Shown: one piece after another, positions 8,486 to 16,454 of the stretch | How positions within the stretch are numbered: the first letter of the stretch is position 1 | How the letters are laid out: each line of letters begins with the position of its first letter | DNA from: SZUA-36 sp964650905 | GTDB taxonomy: Bacteria; Pseudomonadota; Gammaproteobacteria; Xanthomonadales; SZUA-36 | NCBI GenBank assembly: GCA_964650905.1 | Contig: CAZYVH010000016.1 | Location: 1-45,012 of the forward strand | Length of the DNA stretch: 45,012 nucleotides | Direction of reading: 5' to 3' | Translations under genes and position numbers: made by a program | Notes under the pieces: model-generated | Seen by the model: only the letters and a program-made list of their open reading frames with translations | What the model was told of the DNA's origin: nothing | The model's database searches: none

Positions 8486-10000
8486 ATGACCACGCAATCC
8501 AAACAATACAGCCAACCACGTTCCTTTACCACGGTCTGGATGATCGAGTTATGGGAGCGCTTCGGCTACTACGGCATGCAGGCCCTGATCGTGTACTACA
8601 TGGTGCAACGCCTGGGCTTCAATGACGAACGGGCCAACCTCGTATGGAGTGCGGCCGCCGCCCTGATATATGTCGCTCCGGCCATCGGCGGCTGGGTCGG
8701 GGACAAGGTCCTGGGCACCAAGCGCACCATGATCCTCGGCGCCATTATCCTCACACTGGGCTATGCCCTGATGGGTGTTCCGACCGAGAACACCTGGTTT
8801 CTGTTCTCATCGCTCGGTGTCATCGTGGTCGGTAATGGTCTTTTCAAACCCAATGCCGGCAACCTGGTGCGCAATATCTATGAAGGTGATGACTCCAAGA
8901 TCGACAGCGCCTTTACCATCTACTACATGGCGGTTAACGTTGGCTCCACATTTTCCATGCTATTGACCCCGTGGCTCAAGGATTATGTCAATGCCCAGTA
9001 TGGCCATGAACTCGGCTGGCACGCTGCGTTTGCGTTCTGTAGCGCAGGTCTGCTGGTGGGTCTCGGGCTGTATGCGTTCATGAAGGTCACGCTGCAACGC
9101 TATGGTTCACAACCCGATCAGCAGCCTCTGGATATCAATAAGTTACTGGCTGTGCTTGCTGCCAGCCTGGTCGCGGTCGCGATATCGGCCATCATTCTCC
9201 AGTTTCAGAGTCTTGCCCGTATATTTGTGTATCTCGCCGGCATCGTGGTGCTGGCTATTTTTGTCTACCTGATCCGAACTTCGGAAAAAAGTGAGAAAGC
9301 GGGCTTGATGGCCGCGTTGATCCTGACGGTGCAGTCGGTCATGTTCTTTATTTTCTATCAGCAGATGTCAACTTCCCTGGCCTTGTTCGCCCTGCGTAAC
9401 GTCAATTGGGACTTCCAGGTTTTTGGCACCCACCTGTGGACCTGGGCACCGGCACAATTCCAGGCTCTGAACCCTATCTGGATCATGTTTATGAGTCCGG
9501 TCCTGGCCTGGTGGTATACCTGGGCCGGGAAGCGTGACAAGGACATGTCGATCGCGGCAAAATTTGCGCTGGGTTTTTTCGTCGTCGCCGTGGGTTTTTT
9601 CATCTATGGCGTCGCCGGTCAATTTGCCGTCGATGGCAAGACCTCTTCCTGGGTCATGATCATTGGCTATGGTGCCCAGTCGCTCGGTGAATTGTTTGTC
9701 AGTGGTCTGGGCCTGGCCATGATCGCACGTTATGTCCCCGCACGCATGGGCGGATTCATGATGGGCGCCTACTTCGTCGCATCGGGTATCTCTCAATATC
9801 TCGGTGGTGTGGTCGCCAATTTTGCCAGCATACCGGATAATATCACTGACCCGTTGCAATCCTTGCCGATCTACACCAGCCTGTTCAACAGGCTGGGGTT
9901 TGCAGCGCTTATCGCCACGGCCATCGCGCTCGCGGCGCTGCCGATGATGCGCCGACTCACTGCCACCCACCATGAGCATAACGGCAGGGACTTTGGCTGA
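8486..10000 (+). CDS. POT/PTR2-family proton-dependent oligopeptide transporter
   Basis: A 504-residue inner-membrane proton-coupled di/tripeptide transporter. The diagnostic motif ELWERFGYYG (ExxERFxYYG) lies in the first membrane helix, and FKPNAGNLVRNIY and YYMAVNVGS follow in the usual places. About 14 hydrophobic segments are present. The frame is open upstream to 8249, but that stretch overlaps the dehydratase gene. The ATG at 8486 follows AAAGGG at good spacing and gives the normal family length. It is 100 bp after the dehydratase gene on the same strand and may share its transcript. Together the three genes form a peptide and amino-acid uptake and use unit. It converges on the ilvN-like gene, whose stop is 19 bp away. 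Confidence 0.94.
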   Translation: MTTQSKQYSQPRSFTTVWMIELWERFGYYGMQALIVYYMVQRLGFNDERANLVWSAAAALIYVAPAIGGWVGDKVLGTKRTMILGAIILTLGYALMGVPTENTWFLFSSLGVIVVGNGLFKPNAGNLVRNIYEGDDSKIDSAFTIYYMAVNVGSTFSMLLTPWLKDYVNAQYGHELGWHAAFAFCSAGLLVGLGLYAFMKVTLQRYGSQPDQQPLDINKLLAVLAASLVAVAISAIILQFQSLARIFVYLAGIVVLAIFVYLIRTSEKSEKAGLMAALILTVQSVMFFIFYQQMSTSLALFALRNVNWDFQVFGTHLWTWAPAQFQALNPIWIMFMSPVLAWWYTWAGKRDKDMSIAAKFALGFFVVAVGFFIYGVAGQFAVDGKTSSWVMIIGYGAQSLGELFVSGLGLAMIARYVPARMGGFMMGAYFVASGISQYLGGVVANFASIPDNITDPLQSLPIYTSLFNRLGFAALIATAIALAALPMMRRLTATHHEHNGRDFG

Positions 10001-10019
10001 AAGTTTCTGCGAAAAGCTC

Positions 10020-10520
10020 TCAGATTTCGAAGTTGAGTACTTTCTGTCCGTGCGCAATCGCCATTGCACCACTGCGTACAACGGCTAGTATCTCCGCACA
10101 GTCACCGACACGTGCTATGAAGTCATCCATACTGGTGTTCGTACCAGTGAGTTCCAGCGTGTAGGTTTCCGGGCTATTATCCAGTACGCGGGCACGGCTT
10201 GTCTCTATCAATTCGGACAGGCTGTGTTCTGCGGCTGGTCTGATCTTCAGTTTCATCAACAGGAGTTCCCGCTCGATATGGTCATCCCTGGTCATATCTG
10301 CGGTGTTGACCACATCCACCAGTTTCAATAACTGGTTATTGATCTGCTCAATAACATCATCTGACCCCCGGGTGACCAGCGTTAAGCGTGAAACTTCTGC
10401 ATCATCAGTGGGTGCCACATTCAGGGATTCGATATTGTAACCACGACTTGAAAAGAGTGAGACAACACGTGCCAATGCACCCGCCTCGTTCTGCATCAAC
10501 ATGGAGATAATGTGTCGCAT
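10020..10520 (-). CDS. ilvN: acetolactate synthase small (regulatory) subunit
   Basis: A 166-residue IlvN/IlvH protein. The N-terminal ACT domain begins MRHIISMLMQNEAGALARVVSLFSSRGYNIESL, and a C-terminal ALS-type ACT domain follows (about 85-165). It binds the catalytic subunit and normally confers valine feedback inhibition in branched-chain amino-acid synthesis. A start 15 bp upstream (10535) is possible, but MRHIIS is the usual N-terminus. Its partner, the large subunit, is on the opposite strand and head to head, not in the usual large-then-small operon. The two share an intergenic region of under 90 bp. Confidence 0.94.
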   Translation of the reverse strand: MRHIISMLMQNEAGALARVVSLFSSRGYNIESLNVAPTDDAEVSRLTLVTRGSDDVIEQINNQLLKLVDVVNTADMTRDDHIERELLLMKLKIRPAAEHSLSELIETSRARVLDNSPETYTLELTGTNTSMDDFIARVGDCAEILAVVRSGAMAIAHGQKVLNFEI

Positions 10521-10605
10521 TTTTGTGGCTTCCATTTAATAATTATGGCTATACGAAATTTATATGCCTGATGCTTTATGTTCGCGCAGAACACAGGCTA
10601 TTGCA

Positions 10606-12489
10606 ATGCACGAAAAATTGCTTGAAACTCCAACAACCATGCAAAAGTCACCTAAAACATCCCACATCACTGAACACCCCAGGACCGGCGTGCAAATGAC
10701 CGGTGCAGAAATCGTTATCCAGGTCCTTGCTGACGAAGGTGTTGATACCATCTTTGGCTACAGTGGTGGAGCGATCCTTCCGACCTGGGATGCCCTGTTC
10801 CGCTATAACGCCGAAAACCGTGATGACAGCGGCAATGAACCCATGCCGTTGATCGTACCCGCCAATGAACAGGGAGCCGGGTTTATGGCGGCAGGTTATG
10901 CCCGTGCCAAGGGCGAGGTCGGTGTCGTCATGGTGACTTCCGGTCCCGGTGCGACCAACACCGTGACGCCAGTACGTGATTGCATGGCCGATTCGATCCC
11001 CATCGTGGTGATTTGTGGCCAGGTTCCAAAAGCCGCAATCGGCACGGATGCTTTTCAGGAGGCACCGGTCTCCAGTTGCCTGGGACCCGTATCCAAGCAC
11101 ACTTTCCTGGTTACCAATCCTGAACTGTTGGAAGCAACGATAAGGACCGCGTTTGAAATTGCCCGAACCGGACGGCCTGGCCCGGTGGTGGTGGATTTAC
11201 CCAAGGACATTCAGAACTGGAGTGGAACCTTTCTGGGTTCCGACCTGTTGCCAGTACCCGGTTACCGGCAGCGAATACATGCAGTGAGAGATAATGTCCC
11301 TGACAACAAGGACTGTGAAGCTTTTTTTGCAATGCTGCAACAATCCGAGCGCCCGCTGATTTATGCCGGTGGCGGCGTCATCAATGGCAATGCCACTGAC
11401 GAACTGCGCCGTTTCTCCTCATACCTGGGTCTCCCCGTGGCCACAACATTGATGGGTATCGGTGCGGTGGACACCAAAGACCCATTATCACTGCACATGC
11501 TGGGTATGCATGGTTTGGCCTCTGCCAATTATGCGGTGGATGATTGCGATTTCCTGATCGCTGTCGGCGCACGTTTTGATGACCGGGTGGCGGGCGTGCC
11601 ATCCAAATTTGCACCCTCGGTGAAACACGTTGCCCAGTTTGACATTGATCCCTCTGAGATCGGTAAGGTGAAAACCGTTGACTGGTGTCATGTCGGTGTT
11701 CTTAAAAAAGATTTACAAATTTTATATGACTATGCAAAAAACAATCATGTTTCACCAGACCTGAGCCAGTGGCACACTGAAATTGCCTATCTGAAAAGTC
11801 AATATGAGCTGAATTATGATCGCAACAGTGACCTGATACAGCCGTATGCAGTGATTGAAACCATCAATGCAATCACTAATGGCGATGCCATTATTTCGAC
11901 GGGCGTCGGACAACACCAGATGTGGGCCGCACAGTATTTTGATTTTAAATATCCCAGGCTGTGGCTTACATCCGGCAGCATGGGCACCATGGGTTTTGGT
12001 TTGCCCGCAGCCATCGGCGCACATTTTGCTGCACCCGACCGCCTGGTCATCGACGTGGATGGCGATGCCAGTATCCGCATGAATATCGGTGAACTCGAAA
12101 CCGCAACATCTTATGACATTCCGGTCAAAGTCCTTGTCCTCAATAACTTCGGTGACGGCATGGTCAGGCAATGGCAGAAACTGTATTACAAGGGTCGTAT
12201 GTCCTACAGTGATAAATCTTTGAGATCAAAAGATTTTGTAAAAACAGCTGAAGCCGATGGATTCAAATTCGCGGTTCGTCTGCAGCACAAGGATGATATG
12301 GCACGGGTCATCCGGGAATGGCTGGAATTCCCGGGTCCGGCATTTCTTGAAGTCATCATTGACCGGGATGCGGGTGTTTACCCCATGGTCGGTCCCGGTC
12401 TCGCCTATGATCAAATGGTGACCGGTGACTTCATTCCAAGCCGCAAGAAGGTTAGCGAAGAGGATATTGACCAGTCTGAAATGATTTGA
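10606..12489 (+). CDS. ilvB: acetolactate synthase large (catalytic) subunit
   Basis: A roughly 627-residue thiamine-diphosphate enzyme that condenses two pyruvates, or pyruvate and 2-oxobutyrate, in the first common step of branched-chain amino-acid synthesis. From the N-terminus it has MTGAEIVIQVL, FGYSGGAILP, the ThDP-activating glutamate in NEQGAGFMAAGYARA, SGPGATNT, DAFQEAPV, the central FAD-binding domain, and the C-terminal ThDP motif GDASIRMNIGELET with LNNFGDGMVRQWQ. The initiator is unclear: ATGs occur at 10564, 10606, 10639 and 10696, and CAGG before 10606 is the best ribosome site. It differs from typical sequences in several linkers, and its N-terminal arm is long. It is transcribed away from ilvN. 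Confidence 0.93.
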   Translation: MHEKLLETPTTMQKSPKTSHITEHPRTGVQMTGAEIVIQVLADEGVDTIFGYSGGAILPTWDALFRYNAENRDDSGNEPMPLIVPANEQGAGFMAAGYARAKGEVGVVMVTSGPGATNTVTPVRDCMADSIPIVVICGQVPKAAIGTDAFQEAPVSSCLGPVSKHTFLVTNPELLEATIRTAFEIARTGRPGPVVVDLPKDIQNWSGTFLGSDLLPVPGYRQRIHAVRDNVPDNKDCEAFFAMLQQSERPLIYAGGGVINGNATDELRRFSSYLGLPVATTLMGIGAVDTKDPLSLHMLGMHGLASANYAVDDCDFLIAVGARFDDRVAGVPSKFAPSVKHVAQFDIDPSEIGKVKTVDWCHVGVLKKDLQILYDYAKNNHVSPDLSQWHTEIAYLKSQYELNYDRNSDLIQPYAVIETINAITNGDAIISTGVGQHQMWAAQYFDFKYPRLWLTSGSMGTMGFGLPAAIGAHFAAPDRLVIDVDGDASIRMNIGELETATSYDIPVKVLVLNNFGDGMVRQWQKLYYKGRMSYSDKSLRSKDFVKTAEADGFKFAVRLQHKDDMARVIREWLEFPGPAFLEVIIDRDAGVYPMVGPGLAYDQMVTGDFIPSRKKVSEEDIDQSEMI

Positions 12490-12531
12490 GGAAATTGGAG
12501 ATATAAAGCAGCCCTGGGGGGCACTCAAAAC

Positions 12532-13533
12532 TTAGTCACGTTTAAACCAGGGTATAACCTGCTCACCCATCAGGCGTATGGCCTCGGCCGGGTCCGGCCC
12601 CAGCGGGCCACCCAGGTTGACCTGCGTAATACCTGCTTCAGCGAGGCTTTCGATCTGCCGGATGACGTCATTGGGTGTGCCGTTGATCGCCAGGGCAAAC
12701 ATTTTCTCGGACACCAACGCAGCCGCTTCTTCGTAGCTGCCGGCATCGACAAGGTGGCGCAGGGGTTCAAAATCAGCCGGTGTCAGACCGATCGTCGCCA
12801 GCGCCTGCGCCTCCAGGTGCGGGCCAAAATAAGCGATCATTTCACGCAGTACATGGGTCGCTTCGCTACGCTGAGCGGCCAGTGACAGCCAGCCACAGCC
12901 GGCGATATCCACCCCGGCCGGGTCGCGGCCCGTCTCAAGGGCGCCCGCAGTTATCGCCGAGACCATGTAAGACGCGGATTCGGGCGGGGTAATCATCGGC
13001 AGGCTGCCGTCACCGATGGCGCCACTCAAGACCAGGTATTCAGGGCCGAAAGCACACACATAGATGGGCACTTCAGGACGATAAGGCTTGAAACGCAGGT
13101 AACACTGATCCGTCCACTGAAAAGCCTGGCCCTGGTAATCCACAACTTCGCCGCGTAACAACGCGCGGATCACTTCCGTCGCTTCACGGGTGTGCTCAAC
13201 ATAGTCACTTGCATCGATACCCGTCCACTCTACCATTTTCTGGGTATGCAGCCCCAGACCAAGGACAGCACGGCCACCTGACAAATCATCCAGCGTGGCG
13301 ATATAGGTGGCGATTTCAGCCGGGTTGGTGGTGTAGGGATTGGTGCCGACACTGCCGATCCCGATACGTGATGTTTGCATCGCGACCGCGCTGGTGATCA
13401 CCCAGGTATTGGCCATGAAGGTATCGTGTGGAAACCAGACGTAGTCAAAACCGGCTGCTTCCGCCTTGACCGCCAGACGCACAATTTCGCGGGTATTGCC
13501 CAGGTAACCTATCAAACGCAGACCAAATTTCAT
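12532..13533 (-). CDS. luciferase-like (LLM class) flavin or F420 oxidoreductase
   Basis: A 333-residue TIM-barrel protein of the bacterial luciferase-like monooxygenase superfamily. It starts MKFGLRLIGYLGN, followed by EAAGFDYVWFPHDTFM, RIGIGSVGTNPYTTNPAEIA and GGRAVLGLGLHTQKMVEW, the usual first strands of F420-dependent LLM enzymes. The C-terminal NGTPNDVIRQIESLAEAGITQVNLGGPLG matches the last strand and helix of methylenetetrahydromethanopterin-reductase-like members. The cofactor (F420 or FMN) cannot be decided here, and no F420 biosynthesis gene is in the window. It converges on ilvB and is divergent from the imuB-like gene. Its substrate is unknown. Confidence 0.88.
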   Translation of the reverse strand: MKFGLRLIGYLGNTREIVRLAVKAEAAGFDYVWFPHDTFMANTWVITSAVAMQTSRIGIGSVGTNPYTTNPAEIATYIATLDDLSGGRAVLGLGLHTQKMVEWTGIDASDYVEHTREATEVIRALLRGEVVDYQGQAFQWTDQCYLRFKPYRPEVPIYVCAFGPEYLVLSGAIGDGSLPMITPPESASYMVSAITAGALETGRDPAGVDIAGCGWLSLAAQRSEATHVLREMIAYFGPHLEAQALATIGLTPADFEPLRHLVDAGSYEEAAALVSEKMFALAINGTPNDVIRQIESLAEAGITQVNLGGPLGPDPAEAIRLMGEQVIPWFKRD

Positions 13534-13623
13534 TCGTTCATCCTGCTTGCTGTGGTAACGTATCCTAACCGATTTCCTGCGCTATTCTCACATAAAGAGA
13601 ACCGTTACCGACAGACTGTACCC

Positions 13624-15078
13624 ATGCCCGCAAATACAGACAGCAAAAAAACACCGCAATGGCTGGCCCTGCACTTTTCGCAACTGGCGCTGGATGAATT
13701 CAACCGCGGCCGGCAGGCGCAAACCGTGCAGGCGAAGACTCCGCTGGCCATCATCGACCAACAGGCGGGTCAGCGCTGTATTATCGCTTGCAACCGCACG
13801 GCTGAAAATGCCGGCGTCCACACCGGTATGCCGGTGGACGCTGCCCTGGGCCTGGCGGACAGTTTACACATCACAGCCCGTGACCCGCACGCGGAAACGC
13901 TTGCCCTGGAACACCTGGCCGCCTGCTGTTACCAGTACAGCAGCCAGGTCAGCATCGCCGCCGGGCGCAATACCCTGTTGCTGGAAGCGGCCGCAAGCCG
14001 GCGTTTGTTTGGCGCCGCCGAGATGCTGGCAAGCCGTATCCGGACCGCATTGGAGCAGTCCGGTTACCACGCCGCAAGCGGTATTGCGCCCACACCGGAA
14101 GCCGCCTGCCTGGCCGCACGGCATGGTCTGAATATCCACGCATCTGAGGAATTACGCACCCGTCTCGGTGCACTCAGTATTACCAGCCTGCCACTGGATG
14201 GCAACGCCCTCAAGGTATTGCAACAAACCGGCTTGCGCACGCTGGCTGAGGTCCTGCGCCTGCCACGCAAGGCGCTGACACGACACCTGGGGCCATCGGC
14301 CTGTGACTACCTCGACCGTCTGCTGGGTCTGCGCCCGGACCCGCGCCGCGTCTTTCGTCCACCGGACAGTTTTACCGATGGTATAGATGTGCCTGAAACC
14401 ACACATACCGAGGGATTGCTCTTTCCTTTGAAGCGGTTGCTGCAAACCCTGTGCGGGACATTGCAAGCCCGTGACCGCGGCGTCGCGTTTCTCGAGATTT
14501 GCCTGCAACTGGAAAAGGGCACACAAACCATCGATTTGCATCTGCAACATGCATCCTGTTCCGAATCACACCTGATGATGCTCTTGCGCGAACGTCTGGA
14601 ACGTTTGCAACTGTCCGGCCCGGTGCGTCGTATCAATTTGCAGGCACCGCACTTTTTGCCCCGCGTGGTGTGCCAGCCAGGTTTATTGGCGGCCACGGAC
14701 CCTGACCCGGTCGAAAACGGCATCGAGGCACTGCTGGAGCGCCTGCAGGCCCGTCTTGGTGACCGTTGCGTACAGGGACTTAAGGGTCTTGAAGACCATC
14801 GGCCGGAGTTGAGCTGGTCTTTCCGTAACCCGGATGAGCCGGCACCCTGCACCGCCCTGCCACAGCGACCGGCCTGGCTGTTCCCCGAACCACGCCGCTG
14901 CCGGATCGATCAATACCGTATACTGACCGGACCCGAACGGATCGAATCCGGCTGGTGGGATGGCCGTGACTGCCGCCGGGATTATTTCATCGTACGCGAT
15001 AACAGCGGCAGCACCTTGTGGGCCTTTCACGAATACAAGCCGCAACCGGGCTGGTACCTGCAGGGTTTGTTTGCATAG
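13624..15078 (+). CDS. imuB: ImuB-like Y-family DNA polymerase homologue
   Basis: A 484-residue protein of the ImuB group. It has WLALHFSQLALDEFNR at the N-terminus, where active Y-family polymerases have the metal-binding aspartate motif. It then has a degenerate palm (SRRLFGAAEMLASRI), an HhH-like fingers-thumb part (LRLPRKALTRHLGPSACDYLDRLLGLRPDPR), a little-finger-like region and the typical ImuB tail with WFREYK-like HEYKPQPGWYLQGLF. Loss of the catalytic acids is normal for ImuB, which serves as an adaptor between the beta clamp, ImuA and the polymerase DnaE2 in damage-induced mutagenesis. Unusually, neither an ImuA-like gene before it nor a dnaE2 gene after it is present here. No clear LexA box was found in the 90 bp upstream. 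Confidence 0.85.
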   Translation: MPANTDSKKTPQWLALHFSQLALDEFNRGRQAQTVQAKTPLAIIDQQAGQRCIIACNRTAENAGVHTGMPVDAALGLADSLHITARDPHAETLALEHLAACCYQYSSQVSIAAGRNTLLLEAAASRRLFGAAEMLASRIRTALEQSGYHAASGIAPTPEAACLAARHGLNIHASEELRTRLGALSITSLPLDGNALKVLQQTGLRTLAEVLRLPRKALTRHLGPSACDYLDRLLGLRPDPRRVFRPPDSFTDGIDVPETTHTEGLLFPLKRLLQTLCGTLQARDRGVAFLEICLQLEKGTQTIDLHLQHASCSESHLMMLLRERLERLQLSGPVRRINLQAPHFLPRVVCQPGLLAATDPDPVENGIEALLERLQARLGDRCVQGLKGLEDHRPELSWSFRNPDEPAPCTALPQRPAWLFPEPRRCRIDQYRILTGPERIESGWWDGRDCRRDYFIVRDNSGSTLWAFHEYKPQPGWYLQGLFA

Positions 15079-15093
15079 CCCGGGCTTATAATT

Positions 15094-15147
15094 GGGGTCG
15101 GAGTCAAGTGCCGGAGTTTAAAAACTCTGGCACTTGACTCTGACCCC
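15094..15147. repeat. 54-bp near-perfect hairpin repeat with GGGGTCxGAGTCAAG ends
   Basis: Two 26-bp arms (15094-15119 and 15122-15147) are complementary with only two mismatches, both of which would be G-U pairs in RNA. The ends read GGGGTC and GACCCC. It lies 15 bp after the imuB-like stop and 21 bp before the DUF502 start. GGGGTCAGAGT-type ends are common in dispersed elements of proteobacteria associated with small transposase-driven repeats. It may also act as a transcription terminator for the upstream gene. A damaged relative lies at 15752-15790. Confidence 0.75.
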
Positions 15148-15167
15148 GGACATGGACACACAACGTT

Positions 15168-15764
15168 ATGAATACACTGGGAAAACTGTTTTTGAAAGGA
15201 CTGGCCGTGGTCATCCCGGTGGCCCTGACACTGGCCATATTGTGGTGGATGGCTGCCGGTTCAGAGCGTCTGATGGGCACCATCCTGAAATTCCTTATGC
15301 CGGGTGGCTGGTATGTGCCCGGTATGGGTCTGGCCTCTGGTCTGGCATTGATCGCACTGGTGGGCCTGCTTTCACACGTGCTTATTTTCCAAAAGCTGAT
15401 CAACCTTGGTGAGGCCATTTTCAACCGTCTGCCACTGGTCAAAACCATCTATACCGCGATCAAGGATTTTATCGGTTACCTGAACCCGGACAAGGATGGC
15501 GAACTGGGCAAGGTCGTGATGGTGCAGTTACCCGGTCAGTCATTCCAATTGATCGGCTTTGTGACCCGTGAGCAATTCGACGACCTGCCGTTTACACCCG
15601 GCGCCGATGAGCCGGTCGCCGTATATATGCCAATGAGCTACCAGATCGGTGGTTATACGCTATTCCTGCCACGCAGCGCGCTGACACCACTGGACCTGCC
15701 GTTTGAACAGGCCATGCGCCTGGTGCTGACTGGTGCGGTGACCCAGCGGACGGGGTCAGAGTAG
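15168..15764 (+). CDS. DUF502 family membrane protein
   Basis: A 198-residue protein with two N-terminal membrane segments (about 9-30 and 48-75) and a soluble C-terminal domain, the standard DUF502 layout. Family-typical motifs are RLPLVKTIYTAIKDF (about 89-103), the central VVMVQLPGQSFQLIGFVT and PVAVYMPMSYQIGGYTLFLPRSALTPLDL. The biochemical role of the family is not established. The ATG has no strong ribosome site. Its last codons and TAG stop are supplied by a copy of the GGGGTCAGAGT repeat, so the natural C-terminus was probably replaced when the element inserted. The gene sits between two such elements. Confidence 0.85.
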   Translation: MNTLGKLFLKGLAVVIPVALTLAILWWMAAGSERLMGTILKFLMPGGWYVPGMGLASGLALIALVGLLSHVLIFQKLINLGEAIFNRLPLVKTIYTAIKDFIGYLNPDKDGELGKVVMVQLPGQSFQLIGFVTREQFDDLPFTPGADEPVAVYMPMSYQIGGYTLFLPRSALTPLDLPFEQAMRLVLTGAVTQRTGSE

Positions 15765-15790
15765 ATCACTCCGGCACTTTGCTCTGATAA
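15752..15790. repeat. degenerate copy of the GGGGTCAGAGT hairpin repeat
   Basis: The sequence begins GGGGTCAGAGTAG and continues with ACTCCGGCACTTTGCTCTGA. It matches the left end and right arm of the hairpin at 15094-15147 but has lost part of the inner left arm. It covers the last codons of the DUF502 gene. Confidence 0.65.
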
Positions 15791-15796
15791 TCCTCT

Positions 15797-15886
15797 AGCC
15801 CCAAATCTCAAGTCGTTGCGCTTGGGACCCACCCCAACCGTGGGCTCGTCAAGAATGAGCAGTTTCGGGCTGTGTAAAATGACAAC
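15797..15886 (-). pseudogene. remnant of an ABC-transporter ATPase gene (Walker B region)
   Basis: On the minus strand about 30 codons read VVILHSPKLLILDEPTVGVG followed by PKRN. This is the helix and Walker B strand of an ABC ATPase, where HxPKLLILDEPTVGVDP is usual. The aspartate after VGV is changed to glycine, and nothing upstream or downstream in the frame continues the domain: no Walker A, no signature motif and no H-loop. It is therefore a short decayed fragment. Confidence 0.7.
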
Positions 15887-16363
15887 AGCGGGCTCAAACC
15901 CACAAAGTGGGAGATATGGAATTGAGCATGCAAATGTGGTCAAATAAGCGGCGTTTGGGCGCAAGGCCCGAAATGGACAGCCATGTTATTGAGACTTAAA
16001 TTAACCGGAATCAGCGTATTGACCATGCCAATAAGTATGATTTTGCCCAGAAAGAAGATCGCCGGGCCATATCAGGGATACTTCCGGAAAATGCAGCCTA
16101 CGCAAGGCGTATCCTTCCCCCGGAGGTTGCACCAGGCGGCCAATGGCGCCGGCAATTTGCGTGTAACACCAATACCCGGGATTCGCCTGTGCCCCCCCAT
16201 CCTGCGGCCAATTCAATATAGTCCACCACGATCTCACTTATCACCCGAAGAAATCGGTCTGGGTACACATTTCCAGGACCTCGGTCTTTTTGTCGGCAAA
16301 TAACTGTGGTAGCGATCGTGTTGGCGCATAGGCTTGCTTAGTGGGCCGTTCCGTCCGGAAAAA
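15887..16363. other. gene-free stretch between chromosomal genes and the island
   Basis: No convincing gene or RNA was found here. Small open frames on both strands have no recognisable motif or ribosome site. The position, next to a dead ABC fragment and repeat copies, suggests a boundary region of repeated insertion and deletion. Confidence 0.5.
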
Positions 16364-16409
16364 ATCCCTCATTTGTGGGATATTGACGCCCCCTCCTTTC
16401 ATCTAAAAT
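16364..16409 (+). promoter_or_regulatory. island promoter A: TCCC-N8-GGGA operator and -10, upstream of TonB receptor
   Basis: The operator ATCCCTCATTTGTGGGATA (16364-16382) fits the island consensus WTCCCNNWTTTNWGGGATA. The hexamer TAAAAT at 16404-16409 begins 23 bp after GGGA, placing the operator centre near -43. A TTGACG sequence overlaps its downstream edge. It lies 73 bp upstream of the TonB receptor gene at 16455. Confidence 0.75.
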
Positions 16410-16422
16410 AAACTAAATCAAG

Positions 16423-16453
16423 CATCTGGGCGGAATCCATCTGGGCGGAATAC
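16423..16453. repeat. 15-bp tandem duplication in the TonB receptor leader
   Basis: CATCTGGGCGGAATC at 16423-16437 is followed at once by a second copy ending in A/C at 16438-16453. The duplicated GGGCGGA is the only ribosome-site-like sequence before the ATG at 16455, so the leader carries two potential sites. Confidence 0.8.
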
Positions 16454-16454
16454 A

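Noticed and set aside
13534..13623. LexA (SOS) box before imuB
   Set aside because: No CTGT-N8-ACAG arrangement is present.
15983..16303. Two overlapping open frames on opposite strands in the island-edge gap
   Set aside because: No recognisable domain, no ribosome site, and atypical composition; likely chance.
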